Shown: positions 1 to 9,522, counted from the stretch's first letter. The stretch is 64,000 bases of DNA from CAVSRC01 sp963762605 (GCA_963762605.1 CAVXLJ010000025.1:337759-401758), one strand, 5' to 3'. Numbers and translations are program-made. Notes: generated from the sequence alone by a model not told the origin.

Positions 1-121
1 CGGTCGGTATCCTCGAACATGGAACGCGAGTCATCCCATAGCGGCCGGTCAACGCCCGGCTCCGCCCCCGGTTCCGAAAGAGAAGCTAAATGCGGCGATT
101 TAAGGGGCGGTTAATGGGGTG

Positions 122-220
122 TTACGCCAAGCCTTTGATTTGAAAGGGTTTGCCCACGAAGGGGGCGACGAAGAGATCGTCCTTCGCTTCCGGCGCGAAG
201 ACGACCGTGCGCGTCTTCAC
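122..220 (-). pseudogene. ParE/RelE-like toxin N-terminal remnant
   Basis: A short reading frame of 32 codons starting GTG reads VKTRTVVFAPEAKDDLF at its N-terminus, which resembles the opening strand and helix of ParE/RelE-family toxins. It then departs from the family and stops at 122-124. A frame ending RRKTGK with its stop overlapping this GTG could be the tail of a cognate antitoxin. A full ParE is about 90-100 residues, so this is a stump. The rest of 1-365 shows no convincing gene. The assignment rests on a short motif and is tentative. Confidence 0.3.
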
Positions 221-365
221 TTGCCCGTCTTGCGCCGGGCGCCATGCCGGGCTGTGACCGCGGCGAACTAACCCTACCGTCTCTCGCCAGACGCGCCGTC
301 GGCCACCTCACCTGCTAGGCAGGTAGCCCCTCGCCATCCTGCCGCCCGCGCGGCATAGTCCCGCC

Positions 366-3300
366 ATGCCGCAAACCGATTCCGCTCTTGCCCCGCTCGG
401 CCCCGGCGACCACGTCTTCCTGGTCGATGGCTCGTCCTTCGTCTATCGCGCCTTTTTCCAGTCGATCAACCAGGACGCCAAATACAATTACCGCTCCGAC
501 GGGCTGCCCACCGGCGCGCTCCGCCTGTTCTGCGCCAAGCTCTACCAGTTCGTGCGCGAGGGCGCGGTCGGCATCATGCCGACCCACATGGCCATCGTCT
601 TCGACAAGTCGGAGGACACCTTCCGCAAGGAGATCTACCCCGATTACAAGGGCACCCGCCGCGAGATGCCCGACGACCTGAAGCCGCAGTTTCCGCTGAT
701 GCGCGAGGCGGTCAGGGCCTTCGGCCTCGAGCCGGTGGAAAAGGCCGGCTACGAGGCCGACGACATCATCGCCACCTATGCCAAGGAGGCGCGCGCCGCC
801 GGCGCCGAGGTGCTCATCATCTCGTCGGACAAGGACCTGATGCAGCTCGTTGGCGATCACGTCGAATTCTACGATTTCGAATCCGGCACGCGTGGGCGCC
901 CCGGCTACCGGCCCGAGCGGCGCATCGACCGCCAGGGCGTCATCGATTATTTCCGCGTGCCGCCGGAGAAGGTCATCGACGTCCAGTCGCTGGTCGGCGA
1001 CACATCGGACAACGTCCCCGGTGTCCCCGGCATCGGCATCAAGACGGCCTCGGCGCTGATCGGCGAATATGGCGATCTCGACACCCTGCTTGCCAATGCG
1101 GAATCGATCAAGCAGCCCAAGCGCCGCCAGCTCCTCATCGACTTCGCCGATCAGGCGCGCATGTCGCGCACGCTGGTCACGCTGCACGACGATGTCGATG
1201 CCGGCACGCCGCTGTCAGCCACCCGCATGCGCGAGCCCGACGCGAAGAAGCTCGTCGCCTTCCTCAAGGCCATCGAGCTTTCGACGCTGACCAAGCGCGT
1301 CGCCGAGGCCTATGCCGTCGATCCCAACGCGGTCGAGGCCGATCCGGCCATCCGCTCCGCCAAGCATCACGACGCCACCTTCGCCGCCCGCCTGGTGCCG
1401 CATGATGACAACGCCCATGCCACGCCGGTAGCGCCGGCCGGCGTCGTCCCCTCTCCCCAGGGGGGAGAGGGACAGGGTGAGGGGGTTCATGCGCCGCCTC
1501 TTAATGGCCATGCCCGCCCCGCCGCCGCGGTCGCCGCCGGGGCGACGGCCGCAACGTCCGTTCCCTTCGACCGCGCCCAATACGAGACCGTCACATCGCT
1601 TGATCGTCTCGACCAATGGATCGCCGAAGCCACGGCCCAGGGCCATGTCGCCATCGGCAGCCAGGCCAACGGCCAGGACCCCATGCAGGCCGCTCTCTGC
1701 GGCGTCAGCCTGGCGCTTTCCCCCGGCCGCGCTTGTTACCTGCCGCTTGCCCACAAGTCCGGCGAGGCCGATCTCCTCGGCGATAACATCGCCCCCGGCC
1801 AGATCCCGCTGAAACAGGCGCTCGCCCGCCTGAAGCCGCTCATGGAAGACACCGCGGTCCTCAAGATCGCCCACAACCTCAAGTTCGATACGGTGCTTCT
1901 CGCCCGTCACGGCATTGATATCGCCTCCTATGACGACACCATGCTGATCGCCTATGCGCTCGATGGCGGCTTGGGCGGCTACGACCGGGATGCGCTGGCC
2001 GAAAAGCGCCTCGGCCACACGCCGATGACCTTCAAGGACGTCGCCGGCAGCGGCAAGGCGCAGCTCACCTTCGATCGCGTCGCCCTCGACCGCGCCACCC
2101 AATATGCCGGAGAGGGCGCCGATATCGCGCTGCGTCTGTGGACTGGTGCTGAAGCCGCGGCTGGCCGCCGAGCACATGGCTCACCGTCTACGAGACTCTC
2201 GAACGCCCCATGGTGCCGGTTCTGGCGCGCATGGAAGCGCGCGGCATCACCGTCGACCGTCAGATCCTGTCGCGGCTTTCCGGCGAGTTCGGCCAGAAGC
2301 TCGGCGGTCTGGAGAGCGAGATCTACGGGCTCGCCGACGAAGAGTTCAACATTGGCTCGCCAAAGCAGCTCGGCGACATCCTCTTCGGCAAGTTCGGTCT
2401 GCCCGGCGGCAAGAAGACCAAGACCGGCGCCTGGTCGACCGGCGCCGATATCCTCGACGAGCTCGCCGCAGGCGGCAACACGCTCGCCGCCCGCATCCTC
2501 GACTGGCGCCAGCTCTCCAAGCTGAAGTCGACCTATACCGACCTGCTGCCGGGCTTCATCCACCCAGAGACCGGCCGCGTCCACACCTCCTATGCGCTCG
2601 CCTCAACCACCACCGGCCGCCTGTCCTCGTCGGAACCCAACCTGCAGAACATCCCGGTCAGGACCGAGGAGGGACGGCGCATCCGCACCGCCTTCGTCGC
2701 CCGGCCCGGCACCAAACTGGTCTCGGCGGATTACAGCCAGATCGAGCTGCGCGTCGTCGCCCATGTCGCCGACATCGGCCAGCTCAAGCAGGCCTTCGCC
2801 GACGGCTTGGACATCCACGCCATGACCGCATCCGAGATGTTCGGCGTTCCGGTCGAAGGCATGCCGAGCGAGGTCCGCCGCCGCGCCAAGGCGATCAACT
2901 TCGGCATCATCTACGGCATCTCCGCCTTTGGGCTTGCCAACCAGCTCGGCATTCCGCGCCAGGAGGCCGGCGACTACATCGCCAGGTATTTCGAGCGCTT
3001 CCCGGGCATCAAGGACTACATGGAGGCGATGCGCAAAAAGGTGCGCGCCGACGGCTATGTCTCAACCCTCTTCGGCCGCAAGATCCATTTCGCCGCGGCC
3101 AATGCGCGTAACCCGGCCGAGCGCGCCTTCATCGACCGCGCCGCCATCAACGCCCCCATCCAGGGCGCTGCGGCGGACATCATCCGCCGCGCCATGATCC
3201 GCATGGAGCCGGCGCTCGCCGCGGCGAAGCTATCCGCCGCCATGCTGCTCCAGGTTCACGACGAGCTGATCTTCGAGGTGCCGGAGAGCGAGGTGGAGAG

Positions 3301-3415
3301 AACCATTCCCGTCGTCACCCGCGTCATGGAAGCCGCCGCCGAGCCGGCCGTGCAACTCTCAGTGCCCCTCCAGGTCGATGCCCGCGCCGCCGACAACTGG
3401 GACGCCGCGCATTGA
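366..3415 (+). pseudogene. polA: DNA polymerase I, interrupted by two +1 frameshifts
   Basis: DNA polymerase I fills gaps and removes RNA primers during replication and repair. The 5'-nuclease domain is clear from the start (FLVDGSSFVYRAFF; SLVGDTSDNVPGVPGIGIKT). An exonuclease-like domain follows around 1590-2145, and the polymerase domain runs from about 2200 with DYSQIELR near 2729 and VHDE near 3256. The frame is broken twice. An extra G at about 2146 and another at about 2179 shift the reading frame +1 each time; the 11 codons between them read VLKPRLAAEHM and fit the family. Reading all three frames in order gives a normal full-length PolA. The exonuclease motif I (normally DxE) reads IGSQANGQDPM. 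A GC-rich repeat lies in frame between the nuclease domains at 1448-1485. The frameshifts could be real or sequencing errors. Confidence 0.85.
1448..1485. repeat. GC-rich palindromic dispersed repeat inside polA
   Basis: CCCCTCTCCCC is followed after AGG by GGGGAGAGGG, then a tail ACAGGGTGAGGGGG. It belongs to the same style as the repeats flanking the DUF559 gene near 11.6-12.2 kb. It is translated in frame as a linker rich in Gly, Glu, Pro and Ser between the 5'-nuclease and 3'-5' exonuclease domains of PolA. Confidence 0.6.
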
Positions 3416-3437
3416 TGACCCCTCGCTCGCCCATGTC

Positions 3438-4298
3438 ATGATCTTCTTCGATCCTTCCAAGCCTCGCGGAATCGTCTGGCTGGCCTCGTTTCCGAAGTCC
3501 GGGAACACATGGATGCGCGCATTTCTCCATGCGCTGCTCAAGATCGTGCGTGGAGACGCCATCGGAGAGATCGACCTCAACGATATAGATGAATTCCGCC
3601 GGTCGGCGAATGACGTGAAGCGTTACGCCCGCTACCTCAGCGGCCCGGCGCAGTCTGTCGACAAGGCCGAGATTGCCATGGCGCGGCCGAAGGTCCAGGC
3701 AGACATCGTGGCCGAGTCCGATGGCCTGGTTCTGGTCAAGACCCACCTTGCCCGGATCCACGATCGTGGCACGCCGACGATCAACCAGTCCGTCTCCGCC
3801 GGCGCCATCTACATCGTGCGCAATCCCCTGGACGTCGTGATTTCTTTCGCGCGCTTCATCGATCGTCCCATCGATCGTATGATCGATGACATCGCGACAC
3901 CGGGGTGGGGTTCGGGAACCAATGACAAGGAGGTCTATTACGTGACGGGCTCGTGGAGCGAGAACGTCGCAAGCTGGACGATGCCTGCGCATCCCGTGAT
4001 TCTCGTCGTCCGCTACGAAGACATGCTTGAGCATCCGCACGAGACCTTCGGCAGGATTGCCGAACATGTCCGCAGCGGCGCCTCGCCGGAGCAGGTGGCG
4101 CGTGCGATTGAGCTGTCTTCATTCGAGAGCCTTCAGAGGGCCGAACAGGCCAAAGGCTTCCACGACACCCCGGACACGGCTGAACGCTTCTTCCGGGAAG
4201 GCCGCGCCGGGCAGTGGCGGGACGTGCTCACGCGTTCGCAAGTGCAGCGGGTGGTCGACGTCCACGGCGCGCAGATGCGCCGCTTCGGATATGCTTGA
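3438..4298 (+). CDS. Sulfotransferase domain protein
   Basis: This 286-residue protein is a PAPS-dependent sulfotransferase that would transfer sulfate to a hydroxyl or amine acceptor; the acceptor cannot be inferred. Near the N-terminus FPKSGNTW is the 5'-phosphosulfate-binding loop. IYIVRNPLDVVISFARF is the 3'-phosphate-binding element, and FFREGRAGQWRD matches the C-terminal RxGxxGxW motif. The ATG at 3438 is chosen because an upstream in-frame start would overlap the polA coding end; the spacing to the polA stop is 22 bases. There is no signal peptide, so it is probably cytosolic. Confidence 0.85.
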   Translation: MIFFDPSKPRGIVWLASFPKSGNTWMRAFLHALLKIVRGDAIGEIDLNDIDEFRRSANDVKRYARYLSGPAQSVDKAEIAMARPKVQADIVAESDGLVLVKTHLARIHDRGTPTINQSVSAGAIYIVRNPLDVVISFARFIDRPIDRMIDDIATPGWGSGTNDKEVYYVTGSWSENVASWTMPAHPVILVVRYEDMLEHPHETFGRIAEHVRSGASPEQVARAIELSSFESLQRAEQAKGFHDTPDTAERFFREGRAGQWRDVLTRSQVQRVVDVHGAQMRRFGYA

Positions 4299-4357
4299 AG
4301 ATCGACGCAGCAGCCCGCCCCTTCCCCCCTTCCCCCCTTGATGCTTCACTCCGCGCC

Positions 4358-5518
4358 ATGAAGGCGAGCCAAGCCGATACCCTCGACCAGCCCCGCACGC
4401 CCGACGCGGCCGCGCTCAAACGCCGGCTGGTCGCCGACGCCCGCGCCGAGGGTTTCGATCTGGTCGGCATCACAACGCCGGACGCGATTCCGGAAGCCGC
4501 GCCGCGTCTCAGGAAGTTCCTCGCCGAAGGGCAGCACGGCACCATGGGTTGGCTGGAAGCCAAGGCCGAGCGTCGTGCCAGCCCCCGCGCCCTGTGGCCG
4601 GAGGCGCAAGCCGTCGTCATGCTGGCCTTGAACTACGGCCCGGACACCGACCCGCTCGAGACGCTCGCGCAAAAGGACCGCGCCACCGTCTCCGTCTATG
4701 CCCGCCATCGCGATTATCACGATCTCATCAAGGGCAAGCTCAAGCGCATCGCCGGCCGCTTCGCCGCTTACGCCCGGTCGGATGTGAAGGTCTTCGTCGA
4801 TACCGCGCCGCTGATGGAAAAGCCGCTGGCCGCCGCCGCCGGCCTTGGCTGGCAGGGCAAGCACACCAATCTCGTCAGCCGCACCTTCGGCTCATGGCTC
4901 TTCCTCGGCGCCATCCTGACCGAGATCGCGTTGCCCGCCGAAGATGCCGAGGCCGACCGTTGCGGCACCTGCCGCGCCTGCCTCGACATCTGCCCGACCG
5001 ACGCCTTCCCGGCGCCCTACCGGCTCGATGCCCGCCGCTGCATCTCCTATCTCACCATCGAGCACGCCGGCCCGATCCCGCGCGAGTTCCGGGTGGCCAT
5101 CGGCAACCGCATCTATGGCTGCGACGATTGCCTGGCGGTCTGCCCGTGGAACAAGTTCGCGCGCGCGACCCACGAGGCGAAGCTGAAAGCCCTCGACGAT
5201 CTTGCCGCCCCGCCGCTCGCCGATCTGGCCGCCCTCGACGATGCCGCCTTCCGCGCGAAATTCTCCGGCTCGCCCATCAAGCGCATTGGCCGCGACCGCT
5301 TTCTGCGCAACGTGTTGATTGCCATCGGCAATTCCGGCTCGGTGGACTTCGCCCGCAGCGCTGAAGCCCATCTCGCCGACCCGTCGCCGCTGGTCCGCGG
5401 CGCCGCCGTCTGGGCACTGTCGCGGCTTCTGCCGGCCAAGGATTTCGCAGCCCTGAAGAAGGAGCACCTGCCCTCCGAAACCGACGCCTCGGTCGGCAAT
5501 GAATGGGAGGCGACATGA
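4358..5518 (+). CDS. queG: Epoxyqueuosine reductase
   Basis: QueG performs the last step of queuosine biosynthesis, reducing epoxyqueuosine in tRNA with cobalamin and two [4Fe-4S] clusters. The 386-residue product (E. coli 379) has the ferredoxin-type cluster CGTCRACLDICPTDAF and a second set CDDCLAVCPWNKFA, and the family signature around DTAPLMEKPLAAAAGLGWQG. HEAT-like C-terminal helices include DPSPLVRGAAVWALS. The start at 4358 (MKASQAD) is preferred because the upstream in-frame extension overlaps the sulfotransferase end and does not look coding. Its stop overlaps the next start (ATGA). Confidence 0.93.
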   Translation: MKASQADTLDQPRTPDAAALKRRLVADARAEGFDLVGITTPDAIPEAAPRLRKFLAEGQHGTMGWLEAKAERRASPRALWPEAQAVVMLALNYGPDTDPLETLAQKDRATVSVYARHRDYHDLIKGKLKRIAGRFAAYARSDVKVFVDTAPLMEKPLAAAAGLGWQGKHTNLVSRTFGSWLFLGAILTEIALPAEDAEADRCGTCRACLDICPTDAFPAPYRLDARRCISYLTIEHAGPIPREFRVAIGNRIYGCDDCLAVCPWNKFARATHEAKLKALDDLAAPPLADLAALDDAAFRAKFSGSPIKRIGRDRFLRNVLIAIGNSGSVDFARSAEAHLADPSPLVRGAAVWALSRLLPAKDFAALKKEHLPSETDASVGNEWEAT

Positions 5519-6096
5519 GCGAAGCCCGCTTCTTCCACGACCAGAAGGAATGGCGCGCCTGGCTGGAGAAGAACCACGCCACGGCCAACGAGCAGTGGGT
5601 CGGCTTCCACAAGGTCGGCACCGGCAAGGAGGGCATCACCTACGGCCAGGCCCTCGACGAGGCGCTGTGCTTCGGCTGGATCGACAGCGTCCGCCGCGGC
5701 GGCCACGCCGCCTGGTCGGTTCGCTTCACGCCGCGCAAGGCGGGCAGCATCTGGAGCGCGGTCAACACTAAGCGCATCGGCGAGTTGATCGCCGAAGGCC
5801 GCGTCGCGCCGCCGGGGCTCGCCGCCTATGAGGGCCGCGACCGCGACAAGCAGCAGCTCTATTCCTTCGAGAATCGCGACCAGGGTCTGGCGCCGGAGTA
5901 CGAGCAGCGCTTCCGCGCCGAAAAGGCGGCTTGGGGCTGGTTCGCTTCCATGCCGCGCTCCTATCGCCATCCGGCGATCTGGTGGGTGATGAGCGCCAAG
6001 CGGGAAGAGACCCGCGCGCGGCGGCTGGCGACGCTGATCGCCAACTCCGCCGCCGGCCGCAAGATCAAGCCGCTCAAGAGGCCGGGCGATGCCTGA
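5515..6096 (+). CDS. YdeI/OmpD-associated family protein
   Basis: This 193-residue protein of the YdeI/OmpD-associated family has no well-defined biochemical role. The family signature is visible as FHKVGTGKEGITYGQALDEA and CFGWIDSVRR, followed by FTPRKAGSIWSAVNTKRI. The C-terminal part carries the basic tail typical of the family. It starts inside the queG stop (ATGA overlap), and its own stop overlaps the next gene, so queG, this gene and the SDR are probably co-translated. Confidence 0.8.
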   Translation: MSEARFFHDQKEWRAWLEKNHATANEQWVGFHKVGTGKEGITYGQALDEALCFGWIDSVRRGGHAAWSVRFTPRKAGSIWSAVNTKRIGELIAEGRVAPPGLAAYEGRDRDKQQLYSFENRDQGLAPEYEQRFRAEKAAWGWFASMPRSYRHPAIWWVMSAKREETRARRLATLIANSAAGRKIKPLKRPGDA

Positions 6097-6964
6097 TCCC
6101 GTCCGCCTCTTCGTCTTTGGGCTTGGGTATAGCGCCGGCGCCTTCGCGCGGGCTATGGCGCGACAAGCCCGGTGGGTTGGCGGCACCATCCGCTCGGCCG
6201 ACAGGGCCGTGGGGCAGGGGATCGCGACAATTCCCTGGAATGGCTCGGCCGGCAGCGCCGATGTCGCCGCGGCACTGACGCCTGCCACCCATCTCCTTGT
6301 TTCCATTCCGCCGGGCGAGTCCGATCCTGTCCTTGCCCATTTCGCTGGGGCCATCCGCGCCGCGCCGCATCTCCAGTGGATCGGCATTCTCTCCACCGTC
6401 GGCGTCTATGGCGATTATGCCGGCGCCTGGGTGAGCGAGCGGACGACACCGCATCCGCGATCGGCTCGCGCGCGCCAGCGTCTTGCTGCCGAAAAGGCTT
6501 GGGAAACGCTCGCCGCGGACCGCGGCGTGCCGCTCGCAATCTTCCGCCTCGCCGGCATTTACGGGCCCGGCCGCAACGCTCTGGTCAATCTGGCGGAGGG
6601 CAAGGCCCACCGCATCGTCAAGCCCGGCCAGGTCTTCAACCGCATCCATGTCGACGACATCGTCCAGACGCTTGAAGTGGCGATCGCGCGGAACGCCGCC
6701 GGCCTCTTCAACGTCACCGATGACGAGCCGGCGCCGCCGCAGGATGTGGTCGCCTATGCAGCGCAGCTGATGAGCATCGACCCACCGCCGGAGATCGCCT
6801 TTGCCGAGGCCGACCTGTCGCCCATGGCGCGCTCCTTCTATGGCGACAACAAGCGCGTCGCCAACGCCTTGATCAAGCGGGAACTCGGCATTGCCTTGCG
6901 CTTTCCGTCCTATCGCGAAGGCTTGGGCACTCTTTGGCACGACGGGACCTGGCGGGAAGGATAG
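6089..6964 (+). CDS. SDR family NAD(P)-dependent oxidoreductase (YeeZ-like)
   Basis: This is a 291-residue atypical/extended short-chain dehydrogenase. The nucleotide-binding glycine motif is modified (FGLGYSAGAFA). The family sequences STVGVYGDYAGAWVSE, FRLAGIYGPGRN and NRIHVDDI are present. YeeZ-type proteins are usually annotated as NAD-dependent epimerase/dehydratases of unknown substrate. The ATG lies 8 bases inside the previous gene, which indicates translational coupling. The classical YxxxK catalytic pair is not evident. Confidence 0.78.
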   Translation: MPDPVRLFVFGLGYSAGAFARAMARQARWVGGTIRSADRAVGQGIATIPWNGSAGSADVAAALTPATHLLVSIPPGESDPVLAHFAGAIRAAPHLQWIGILSTVGVYGDYAGAWVSERTTPHPRSARARQRLAAEKAWETLAADRGVPLAIFRLAGIYGPGRNALVNLAEGKAHRIVKPGQVFNRIHVDDIVQTLEVAIARNAAGLFNVTDDEPAPPQDVVAYAAQLMSIDPPPEIAFAEADLSPMARSFYGDNKRVANALIKRELGIALRFPSYREGLGTLWHDGTWREG

Positions 6965-7008
6965 CGAGCGCCAGCAGACCGTCGACGATGCGCCGCAGAA
7001 GAAATGGG

Positions 7009-7095
7009 CGGTCGCATCAGCGCCGCCAGCTCATCCCAGCTCATCTTTTTCGCCGGCTGCAGATGGACCGCCGCGAGCCCATATATGTCATACAT
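7009..7095 (-). pseudogene. Possible remnant of a gene divergent from the LysR regulator
   Basis: A minus-strand ATG at 7095 is preceded by a good Shine-Dalgarno sequence (GGAAAGGG). It opens a plausible N-terminus (MYDIYGLAAVHLQPAKKMSW, then DELAALMRP), after which the sequence becomes Arg/Ser-rich and runs into the end of the SDR gene. LysR genes commonly face their target gene, so this may be the stump of a lost target. The family is not recognised. Apart from this stump the 229-base spacer holds only the presumed divergent promoter. Confidence 0.25.
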
Positions 7096-7193
7096 GAAAC
7101 ACCCTTTCCGTTCTGCATAGCCGTTGTTCGCTGTCGATATTGACCTGCAGCCGGTTTCACGCCAGCATCATGATCGGAAAGGGTAGTTCAGAA

Positions 7194-8057
7194 ATGAAAC
7201 ACCCCATCGACTGGGACGAATTGCGCCTCTTCCTGGCGGTCGCGCGCGGCGCCGGTTTGAATGCCGCCGCCCGCCAGACCGGCGCCAGTGCGCCCACCCT
7301 CGGCCGGCGCATGAATGCGCTGGAGCGTCGCCTCGACCGTCGGCTCTTCATCCGCAGCCAGGCGGGCTACGCGCTGACCGAGGCCGGCCAGTCGCTCTAT
7401 CAGTACGCTGAGGAGATGGAGGCCGCGGCACGCGGCATCGAGCGCTGGCGCGATGAGACGCCCCGCCGGCTGGTGCGCATTTCGGCCGGCTCGTGGACCA
7501 GCCGCTTCCTTGCCCGCCATATGGCGGAGGTGTGGGCGGCAGATCGATCAACGGCCATTGAACTCGCCACCGCCCATCAGCGCGTCGATATCCAGCATCG
7601 CCAGGCCGATATCGGCGTGCGCAATCGTGCACCGCAGGAGGCACGTTTGGCAGGCCGCAAGACCAATGACGTGGCCTATGCCCTCTACCGGGCCCGAGGC
7701 CGATCTGGCGATCTGCCCTGGGTCGCCGTCATCGGCGAGGCCGCCATCACGCCACCGGCGCGCTGGGTCGACCGCAATTTCTCGCAGCTCGCCCAGATCA
7801 CCTGTTCCGACCCGCGCGCCATCCTCGATTGCCTCACGGCCGGCGTCGGCCAGGCGGTGCTGCCCTGCTTTGTCGGCGACGTCGAGCCGGGCCTCGAGCG
7901 CGCCGGCGGCATCCTCGACGAAATCCACGACGAACAATGGCTGGTCCTCAACGATCAGGCGCGCCAGGAGCCGGCCGTGCGCGGCGTCATCGACCGCCTG
8001 GCCGCGCTGCTCCAGGGCCATCGCCCTCTGTTTTCGGGCGCGGCGCCGCAGCCCTAG
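7194..8057 (+). CDS. LysR-family transcriptional regulator
   Basis: This is a 287-residue LysR regulator. The N-terminal winged helix-turn-helix is WDELRLFLAVARGAGLNAAA, then RQTGASAPTLGRRMNALERR. The C-terminal half is a degenerate substrate-binding domain, and the inducer is unknown. The start at 7194 (MKHPIDWDEL) puts the HTH at the usual distance from the N-terminus; upstream in-frame ATGs at 7140 and 7170 would add a non-conserved tail. The coding end overlaps the convergent hydrolase gene by 4 bases. Confidence 0.85.
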   Translation: MKHPIDWDELRLFLAVARGAGLNAAARQTGASAPTLGRRMNALERRLDRRLFIRSQAGYALTEAGQSLYQYAEEMEAAARGIERWRDETPRRLVRISAGSWTSRFLARHMAEVWAADRSTAIELATAHQRVDIQHRQADIGVRNRAPQEARLAGRKTNDVAYALYRARGRSGDLPWVAVIGEAAITPPARWVDRNFSQLAQITCSDPRAILDCLTAGVGQAVLPCFVGDVEPGLERAGGILDEIHDEQWLVLNDQARQEPAVRGVIDRLAALLQGHRPLFSGAAPQP

Positions 8058-8854
8058 CGGATTTCCGCGATCAGCCCGTCGAACGCCAATTCCAGACGGG
8101 CGAGGTCTTCCGGCCGCGACAGGCGGTGGTCGCCGTCCTTGATGAGCGTCAGCACCACGTCGTCGGAGGCGAGATGGGCCACCAGCTCGGTGGCGGTCGT
8201 CCACGGCACGTCGGTGTCCTGCGTGCCCTGCAGAATGTGCACCGGACAGCCGGTCTCGATCAGCCTGTCGCCGAAGAGATGGGTTTTGCCGTCCTCGATC
8301 AGTCCGCGCATGATCGGATAGGGTTCGTCGGAATAGTCGCTGGGAACGTGGAAGACCCCGGCGGTTTCCAGTTCCCGCCGCGCCGCCGCGTCCATCTTGT
8401 CCCAGATCAGCCGGTGCGTCATGTCGACCGCCGGAGCGAGCAGCACGAGCCCCGCCAGCTGTCCTGAGCCGGCTAATCGTTGCGCCAGCAGCAGCGCGAT
8501 CCAGCCGCCCATGGACGAGCCGGCGACGATCTGCGGCCCCTGGGTGAACTGCCGGAACACCGCCTCGGCCTCCTCCAGCCAGCGCGAGATGGTGCCATCT
8601 TCGAAGCGCCCGCCGGAGCGGCCGTGGCCGGAATAGTCGAAACGGGTGCAGGCAAGCCCGCGCCGCGCGGCGTAGGCGTCCACGGCGCGCGCCTTGCTGC
8701 CCTCCATGTCGGAGCGGAAGCCGGTGAGCCAGAACAGCCCCGGCCCGCCGCCGGGGCGGTGCCGCACGGCGATTTCGCGGGCTTCGCCGCCGGCCCCACC
8801 GCCTGCCTTGCCACCGTTGCCGATTGGCACCATCTCAAGCGTGGTTTCATCCAT
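8054..8854 (-). CDS. Alpha/beta hydrolase
   Basis: This 266-residue alpha/beta-hydrolase-fold protein resembles the serine aminopeptidase S33/palmitoyl-thioesterase-like group. The nucleophile elbow is GSSMGG. The acid is probably the Asp in QGTQDTDVPW and the base His is in KDGDHRLSRPED. FDYSGHGRSGG is the oxyanion-side signature. The N-terminus carries a Gly-rich insertion (GNGGKAGGGAGGEA). There is no signal peptide. The substrate is unknown. Confidence 0.8.
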   Translation of the reverse strand: MDETTLEMVPIGNGGKAGGGAGGEAREIAVRHRPGGGPGLFWLTGFRSDMEGSKARAVDAYAARRGLACTRFDYSGHGRSGGRFEDGTISRWLEEAEAVFRQFTQGPQIVAGSSMGGWIALLLAQRLAGSGQLAGLVLLAPAVDMTHRLIWDKMDAAARRELETAGVFHVPSDYSDEPYPIMRGLIEDGKTHLFGDRLIETGCPVHILQGTQDTDVPWTTATELVAHLASDDVVLTLIKDGDHRLSRPEDLARLELAFDGLIAEIR

Positions 8855-8985
8855 TGTTTTCCTCCGCGCCGCCTGCCCGTTGACTTACCGCCCCGCTTGT
8901 CCAATTCCTGTTTCGTTCGGGAGGGACCGCGAGGGCCCTCCCGCGCGCCGTACTGCCTATTGCATCAACAGAGGAGACTGCTGTC

Positions 8986-9522
8986 ATTCGCCGACCTTTC
9001 AAAGCCGCCGCGCCGACCAAGGACGGGCCCCGGACCAATGAGGAGATTCGCGTCCCCGAGGTCCAGCTGATCGACAATGCCGGCGAAAACCACGGGACCG
9101 TGCCCATCCAGCGGGCGCTGGAGATGGCGATCGAAGCTGGCATGGATCTCGTCGAAATCGCCCCCAATTCCGCGCCGCCCGTCGCCAAGATTCTCGACTA
9201 CGGACGGTTCAAGTTTCAGGCCCAGAAGAAAGCTGCCGAGGCGCGCAAGCGCCAGAAGACCATCGAGATCAAGGAGATCAAGATGCGTCCCAACATCGAC
9301 ACCCATGATTACGAGGTGAAGATGCGGGCGATCAAGCGCTTCTTCGAGGACGGCGACAAGGTCAAGGTGACGTTGCGCTTCCGCGGCCGCGAAATGGCCC
9401 ACCAGGAGATCGGCGCCCGCCTGCTGGCGCGCGTCAAGGAGGAGACCGCCACGATCGCCAAGGTCGAGGCGGAGCCCCGGCTGGAAGGGCGCCAGATGAT
9501 GATGGTGCTGGCGCCGCGCTGA
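8986..9522 (+). CDS. infC: Translation initiation factor IF-3
   Basis: IF-3 binds the 30S subunit, prevents premature 50S joining and proofreads the start codon. The 178-residue protein has the N-domain TNEEIRVPEVQLIDNAGENH and the C-domain ending in GRQMMMVLAPR. No ATG or GTG begins it at the right place. Family alignment requires IRRPFKAAAPTKDG at the N-terminus, so the start is ATT at 8986, preceded by GAGGAG at 8971-8976. AUU initiation is the known autoregulatory feature of infC in E. coli and relatives. It is followed by rpmI and rplT. Confidence 0.93.
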   Translation: MRRPFKAAAPTKDGPRTNEEIRVPEVQLIDNAGENHGTVPIQRALEMAIEAGMDLVEIAPNSAPPVAKILDYGRFKFQAQKKAAEARKRQKTIEIKEIKMRPNIDTHDYEVKMRAIKRFFEDGDKVKVTLRFRGREMAHQEIGARLLARVKEETATIAKVEAEPRLEGRQMMMVLAPR

